Origin: Sabethes cyaneus
Lineage: Eukaryota; Arthropoda; Insecta; Diptera; Culicidae
Direction of reading: 5' to 3'
DNA: 64,000 nucleotides
Assembly (NCBI RefSeq): GCF_943734655.1
Contig: NC_071355.1
Location: 223,881,527 to 223,945,526, forward strand
A program made the position numbers and the translations under genes. The notes beneath the pieces are model-generated. The model searched no databases and had not been told where the DNA came from. It was given only the letters and a program-made list of their open reading frames with translations. How positions within the stretch are numbered: position 1 is the first letter of the stretch; the number at the start of each line of letters is the position of its first letter. This document shows, piece after piece, positions 58,001-64,000 of this stretch.

Positions 58001-60053
58001 TTTCTTAGTCTAATGCCCAAATCCACAGAAAACTATGGAAAGCTTTAAAATTTTAAATACCAGTGAGCATAGAGCAAAATGGTTCTTTTTTATTCGGTAA
58101 CAAACGTTTCTAGTAAAAGAGGAGATTTATTTAATAATTTTGTTATATAGATACGCCATGTTGATCTATTTGGCCTAAGCCGTTTTTGGACACCCAATTA
58201 GGCAACTATTTTGACTAATATGATTTTTTTTGTCAGTTTATGACGGTGTTCTGTAACTTTGAAAGTTCATTTTTTGTTATTTACTAAATGTTGCACTTTT
58301 TTTGAAGATTTTCAGTGAATCCAGCAGTTTAAGTCATTGTAGCGCTATGGAAACAACCTGAAACCGTCCCAATATGATCAATTACTTAATCACTTCGGAT
58401 GTAACTATATAGATTCATATTCATTCAACATGTTCACTGTTTTTGTACAACGAGCGATGTTTCGTTAAACCAAATGAATCATACATTAAGCCCCAGTTGT
58501 GTAGATCATTTTCAAAAATATAAATCAAATGGGAAACTAGCGATGCGTAATGTTAGCGAAAACGGTTTTAAAGATTTTAACTTACAAACACACACATACA
58601 CATTTAAAACATAAAAAGACTGCGGTCTTACCCAAAATAGAGACCATCAAGATAACGTACGATATCTACACGACTATTTATTTCCGGGTCCAAACTGCAT
58701 GGAAAAGGATACATGTATGAAATAGATACCATAAAACGAGCCAAAAGACAGAAACTCTACTGAGCCGATTGCACTTGAAAAAAACGAAACGATATTCAAA
58801 AAGCGAGTCATAATTTACCGACGACGCATATTCATATAGAACACTTTCAGCCAATAAACACTAGCACTAGCTCGTAACTGCATCAGAAGCATGCAAAATA
58901 GTTCATAGTTCATACGTCTGAAAATAACTACAAATCCAGATTCTGCGAGCTTGACATTAACGGAAATAAGAAAAATGCATCCTGTATTACGGCAGGTGCC
59001 TGATTTCAAAAAAAAACTACAATAGTTCCCACACGTTTAACAGAACAATGATCCTTAATACTGCTAGAAATTGTAATCTAGAAACTTAGCTAGCACACAC
59101 ACTCACTCACATCGAATTGACATTCACACACGTCTGCATAGCTATTCGGAGGATGATCTACTATAGACAAAACATCATTCCATATAATGTTCGTTCAAAG
59201 ATTCTTCGGCAAATGCAAATTTCCCGTTGTATCCCAACACTTCAGAATTGATTGCAAATCATATCAGCAGTAAGAAATAAAATAGCAATAATAAAACCAA
59301 AATCTTTAAACCCGATGCATGCGTCAAGCCAAAATTTACTCGATCCGAACTTTTCATTTACATGCATGACGTGCATGATGTTCACCACACCAGCCTTTTC
59401 GCAACTTCCAACAACTCATTGGTCACGGATCCTGCAGAAATGTTGACAATATGGATCGACGAAATTGAACCCGATATTTGATATTTGCTTATACTAGGAT
59501 CCTAGTGCTAATTCTAATTTGTAATCCTAACTAACTAGTAACCTACACTTACTATAAATTCTACGCTCAGAGCATTCACAAAGAAGCCGCTACGACTGGA
59601 CCTATCGTTAAACGCTGTCTCGGTAGTCTACATAGAAATGATAAAGGACTACATAGCAGTAAAGTGGCCGATTATGTTGTCAAAGAAGTTTATAAGTAGC
59701 ATTTAAGGTAACTTACTCGGGCAATTGCCATACGTTACTTTTTCAAATTCTTGATGATAGCTTGCAGTGGCCATGTAAGTTTACATCTAAGTGGATTTGT
59801 CATCAGTAAGGTGTGCCATTTTATCAGGAATAGACATAACACTCAATGTCCTATTCTTCGCACGCTGTACCAGTCATTTCAATTTTAATGTTGGTTGGGA
59901 ATGTTTCTGTATTCGTCGGAGTGGCACTATTTTACGAAAGAAGGATGTTGTAAGTTGATACTTGGAAATGTCGATATTTGTATATTTGTAGATATTTGTA
60001 TATTTGTATTATAAAAATTCATCTGACTCACAGTCTGAATGAATTAGATAATT
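58001..60053. other. intergenic or extended 3' UTR
   Basis: AT-rich unique sequence with short CA-rich runs (58590-58605, 59095-59110). No gene is recognised. Confidence 0.4.
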
Positions 60054-61135
60054 CTAACTTCTACTAAAAACATTAACTAGACGCTCACGGAAAACGTTGA
60101 TTGGCACATTGAAGTCAAACATATAAAACATTTGATTGAACCGATGGCACATAAATCTAAATGGCTCATGAGCTCCAAATAAACGGTTCCGCGGTTCCAA
60201 GAGCAAGAAATTTCGTTGATGTAACGGTCTGATTGGAGCATATATGTTCAGCTGTTGTAGTAGCGACGGACAATCGACGTGGTTGTATAACAACTTCGCG
60301 GCAAAAATCACTTGGGCAATGCGTCGTCTGGATTCTAGAGGCAGGATACCAAGAAGTCGGCAGCGATCTTCATCCGACGGCAGGTTCAACGGATCTCTCC
60401 AGGGCAGATGACGAAGCGCATAGCGGAACTTTTTCTGCACAATTTCGATTCTATTGATCCCATTAGCATGAAATGGGCACCATACAATGGAATTCGTTTC
60501 GAGGATTGATCTGACAAGTGAGCAATAAAGCGATTTTAGGCATAGAGGATCGCGAAACTCATCAGCGTTTTTAAAAATGAATCCAAGTTGGCGGTTAGCC
60601 CGGGATATGATGCTATCATAGTGGTTCCTGAATGTCAGTTCGTTATCTAGTAAGACTCCAAGATCTTTTACACATTGTATCCGGACGAGGCTATTAGGTA
60701 GTTATACTCAATTGGCACACGCTTTCGACAGAATGAAATTATGTTGGACTTGTCAATACTTAACGTTAAGCAGTTTGTGGCACACCAGTCAACAAAAGTA
60801 TTCAGGTATTCCTGTAGGTCCACACAATCGTTTTGGCACGTGATGACTTTAAAGATTTTCGAATCGTCAGCATAAAACAGTCGACAGCGAAGCGTAGCAA
60901 AAGCGAAACGTCATTAATAAAAATTGAGAAAAGAATCGGGCCCAGGTTGCTGCCTTGCGGAACTCCAGAACGATTGGAGAAGCAGTAGAAAACAGTAGAT
61001 CCCACTTTGATGCACAAACTCCGATTAGTCAAGTATGATCTAAACCAGCAGGTGGCGTCCGTCCAAACACCAAGTCGCTCAATAGGATACATCCCGCTAT
61101 CAAAACTTGACTTCGCAACCAAGTGCAAGAGTACA
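60054..61135 (-). pseudogene. jockey-type LINE relic (RT to C-terminus)
   Basis: On the minus strand, 61128-60802 contains the RT block SGVPQGSNLGPILFSIFIND, preceded by WFRSYLTNRSLCIKVGS. 60440-60054 contains QKKFRYALRHLPWRDPLNLP, then EDRCRLLGILPLESRRRIAQ and VPINVFRERLV, the conserved C-terminal region of jockey-clade elements. The FADD region between them is degraded (FAVDCFML) and the frame is broken. It is a different family from the LINE at 6055-8367. Confidence 0.85.
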
Positions 61136-61249
61136 GAACAATGGCGGAGCTAGTGCTACGATCCTATTGATTCTTATAACCTCACCCAGTCGAGATTCAA
61201 ATATGCACCAACTGGCTAGTTCGACTAGTGTTGTACCTCGAGGCTCTCT

Positions 61250-61960
61250 AAGAGGTAAGTAAGTAAGTACCAAGTCCATGAAGAACTACCGGTCTAATAA
61301 GGGTTTAGTACATGTCAGCTTCGTACGGCAGTGTATGCTTCTTAATCGTAGCCTTTTGCGAAGAGCACAATAAATCCGACTTCCTGCTTGAATACCAAAT
61401 ACACGAATGCATCTACCACTTCTAGTTCGTCGCCGTCAACGGTTACTGTCCGTGATAGGTGCATGTTTGTCTTCTTTGAGCCTCTTCCTTGCGTGTATTT
61501 TGTCTTCAACACATTTAGTTTTAGTTCAATCATCCTAGACTCTGCTTTCAGGCTGGCGTAGATTGCCTCCGCCGTCGCAGAGTTTCTGGTTATGAATAAA
61601 AAGGCATCTGCAAAGCCTAGGAGTTGATTACCTTCAGTGAAATGCGTGCCTTTCGTATCGATACCCTCTCAAGAGCGATGTAACACTGTATGCAGGATAA
61701 GCCGTCATCTTGCTTCAACCCTCGCCACGTTTTGCAGGGACTCGAGTGTTCCCGAGATGCGCCCGAAACCTATGTCCAATGTCCGACACCAATCCAATGA
61801 AGCTCTGATCAGTCAAGAAAGTCGGGTTCGTCCATTATCTACCTCGATCGATTGTATCGTACGCTGCTTTGAAATCAATCAAGATCTGATGCATGGGCAC
61901 GTTGTATTCCCGAGATTTCTAAAAACTACAAGGTATACAGCCCTAAGGGTTGTACGAAAG
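61250..61960 (-). pseudogene. dead LINE fragment (same family as 6055-7735)
   Basis: On the minus strand it contains TVTVDGDELEVVDAFVYL (about 61450-61390) and, upstream, a FADD equivalent read as LLGFADAFLF (about 61625-61595). The right part matches the RT front. A gtaagtaagtaagta tract lies at the left border (61255-61270). Many stops are present. Confidence 0.7.
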
Positions 61961-63079
61961 GTGACGTAGGACTATATCAGATTATTAAAGACTAATTTAA
62001 ACTGCATTTCTAGAATCTAAATGTTTATAAGAATCTGTGTGGGTCATTGTTTAATTGAATGTTGAAAAGAGAAGAGCGAAATATTCAAATTCAATTCTTC
62101 TTTGAATACAATGGTGGCTTTGAAACTACGTGTGCGGGGGTTCATTAGTACAACACCAGCAACCATTGAGATATAGAGATTTCTTTTAAAAATCATTTGT
62201 GTGCATCATAAAGGTTGAAATAGTAATGAATGACCAGTCGTCATGTTATTGTATTAAATATGATTATGTGTAGCTTGACATGTTTCAATAATCTTACTTT
62301 AACTCGCTTGTGGCCTTTAAAAGGTACACTATAGAAAAAATTCTTACTTCCAAAAACAACCCACATGCCAAATTTGGTTCCAATTGCTTAATTAGTTCTC
62401 GAGTTTTGAGGAAATTTGTGTTCCTTTTGTATAGGAGCCCCCCCCCCCCTCCTCTTACGCCCTTCTTAGAATTGCTCTCTTACCCTTTAGAAAATTGCTA
62501 TTCATTTTATCTATCCAATGACATATAAACTGTTCAGTTTCGTTCAGTAGTTTAGTAGTTATTAGCATTTGAAATCTTTTATTCAAACGTTACACTTCTA
62601 TTTTCGTTTTCACAAAGTGCTACCCAGTCCTAGTATAGTAAACAAAGACGTAGTCCTGCGTCAAAAATTTGTTGGAATGTAAAAATTTGGTTGTAGTAGC
62701 GATGTTGAAAAATGTCACACAGAAATTGATACCTTAATGGTATTTTGCGCATTTTTTTAATAGTCGCTGACACGCACTTAAACTTGTCTAAAACGTTCCG
62801 TTTATTAACTGTAAGACAAATTTTATTAAAATATTGAATAATTTATACAAATTCACATTATATAGTATGAAAGATTGTTAGCTTGTGGCAAGAAATTTTA
62901 ATCAATAATTTTTCCGCATTTTTCTATCCAGTAGCAACATCGCTAGAATGCAGGACGCCCTTCTTGAGAATACGGCAGCAAAAACAAACGAATCACTGAC
63001 TTGCACGAATCGGACTCAATGCAAAATAAGATCCTACAAATTCAATAATAAGTGTGTTAATCTCTGAAAGTGACATAGA
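61961..63079. other. intergenic, fragments of dispersed repeats
   Basis: Words gtgacgtaggacta (61961) and acgtagtcctgcgtca (62649) belong to the dispersed word family also seen at 43763 and 44741. 62330-62470 resembles a common arthropod repeat with a C-tract (62439-62450). No gene is recognised. Confidence 0.4.
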
Positions 63080-63200
63080 GTGATTTATATATTTTAAACA
63101 GGCGTTACGCGTATGCTATTTCGCATATTTCCATTTGTTTTTGCCGTAAATATGCAAAATAGTGTACGTGTAACGCTTGTTCAAAATACATAAATCAACC
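63080..63200. repeat. palindromic MITE-like hairpin
   Basis: The arms gtgatttatatattttaaac.. and ..gttcaaaatacataaatcaa are reverse complements with about 85% identity by eye over about 57 bp each, meeting near 63140. Non-coding, 100 bp upstream of the tRNA gene. Confidence 0.65.
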
Positions 63201-63302
63201 TAATAGCATGTTATATGTACAGTAATAATCAAAACGATGAAAATTAAATTATTTTAAGTTAATTTGCAGTATGTTAAAAGAATGTCACTGTTTTACGTAA
63301 CG

Positions 63303-63374
63303 TCCCATATGGTCTAGTGGCTAGGATATCTGGCTTTCACCCAGAAGGCCCGGGTTCGATTCCCGGTATGGGAA
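63303..63374 (+). tRNA. tRNA-Glu (anticodon TTC)
   Basis: A 72-nt sequence folds as a standard cloverleaf: acceptor TCCCATA pairs with TATGGGA, the D-arm contains GGTCTAGTGGCTAGGAT, and the anticodon stem TCTGG/CCAGA encloses loop CTTTCAC (anticodon TTC, 63336-63338). The T-arm is CCCGGGTTCGATTCCCGG with an intact B box. The discriminator base is A; CCA is not encoded, as expected for a nuclear gene. A run of five T (63378-63382) follows as RNA polymerase III terminator. It has no intron and no mismatch suggesting a pseudogene. Confidence 0.96.
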
Positions 63375-63377
63375 CAA

Positions 63378-63382
63378 TTTTT
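63378..63382 (+). terminator. RNA polymerase III terminator of tRNA-Glu
   Basis: Five consecutive T residues three bases after the tRNA discriminator base. Confidence 0.75.
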
Positions 63383-63429
63383 GCCCGAATTATTTTGAGC
63401 GAGAATAGAGTGAATTGCGTTTTTTTTTT

Positions 63430-63480
63430 GCTGGAATAGCATAGGAAAACGAAGTCTCACTCGGTTTGTTTACGTTTGGT
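63430..63480. repeat. fragment related to the CGGCACCAA MITE family
   Basis: gcataggaaaacgaagtctc followed by actcggtttgtttac resembles the right inner half of the elements at 24474 and 41978. Only a fragment, without terminal repeats. Confidence 0.4.
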
Positions 63481-63715
63481 TGAAATGTTTGTCCAGATTT
63501 AATTAATTTTTGATTTACAATCAACTCCGGCATTTCACCACAAACATGCGAAATTCGATTAATCGAATGATTATATCAACTTATAAACTGCAAGCTACTA
63601 TCGACAGTCGCATATTAACCTTTCGCCGGAACCACTTGACATTTAAACTGATAAAATCCACTCCACTTAACAACAGAAATACGTATACCATCAGCTCGCG
63701 GGTCATTACCGTTTC

Positions 63716-63910
63716 CTATTGACGAGTAGTCATTATTGCTAGACCAGATAAGTAAGATGTATATATCTTTTTGTAAAGCCATGTAGCTTGCCAACAGATG
63801 CGATTCAACGAAAAAAATAGGTTGTCAGTGAGTGAACTAAGTCGTATACGAAGAACAATGGTCCGAGTACACTGCCTTGGGGTATGTGCGAAAAAGTGCG
63901 AGACCAAGTG
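63716..63910 (-). pseudogene. LINE reverse-transcriptase fragment
   Basis: On the minus strand around 63900-63850 the sequence reads HIPQGSVLGPLFFVYD, an RT block (PQGSxLGPxLF) of non-LTR elements, in a different frame from the longest open frame there. The copy is short and broken; more of it may lie beyond the window edge. Confidence 0.7.
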
Positions 63911-64000
63911 GAGTTTACCACAGATTAGTCACTCTGTGAACAATGTACATCAATTTGTCGGCATCTACTAGAATATGTGGTATACACCTTTGGCATAATC

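Overview
This is eukaryotic nuclear DNA. It is AT-rich, with long introns, GT-AG splice sites, a nuclear tRNA gene, many dead non-LTR retrotransposons, small inverted-repeat DNA transposons and degenerate minisatellites. The one protein-coding gene I can reconstruct is an insect Slob (slowpoke-binding protein) orthologue. Together with the transposon repertoire this points to a dipteran, most likely a mosquito; the species is an inference I cannot settle from the sequence.

Layout. 1-21 kb is intergenic or upstream sequence dominated by repeats: a purine-rich degenerate array (0.5-2.1 kb), a dead LINE (6.05-7.73 kb) next to a second, 5'-truncated LINE with a clear target-site duplication (7.75-8.37 kb), a non-autonomous hAT-type element (8.98-9.43 kb), TTTTGAC/TTTTTAC arrays (14.6-18.9 kb) hosting a long foldback and a 1.2 kb TIR element, and a TIR element with a tRNA-like core (19.4-19.8 kb). 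A candidate 5' UTR/promoter lies at 21.1-21.5 kb.

The Slob gene runs on the + strand from about 22.6 kb (possibly 21.5 kb) to 57.2 kb in ten coding exons with consistent splice phases. The summed coding length is an exact multiple of three (about 1,236 residues). It encodes a basic/Ser-rich N-terminus, a PXK-like pseudokinase domain (exons 4-8) and a long Ser-rich disordered tail encoded by one 1.7 kb exon. The introns carry nested TIR elements (26.1-28.4 kb), two overlapping dead LINE copies with a tRNA-like hairpin inserted (33.6-36.7 kb), tandem repeats (44.2-44.5 kb), a 12-bp minisatellite with an inserted SINE (49.1-50.35 kb) and a mariner-type transposase pseudogene (53.1-53.9 kb).

Downstream of Slob are its probable long 3' UTR (to about 58 kb or beyond), a jockey-type LINE relic (60.05-61.13 kb), another LINE relic (61.25-61.96 kb), a tRNA-Glu(TTC) gene (63.30-63.37 kb) and a reverse-transcriptase fragment at the right edge. 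Apart from Slob and the tRNA, nothing looks like an intact functional gene. Exon borders were found by reading splice sites and frames; no transcript or database evidence was available.
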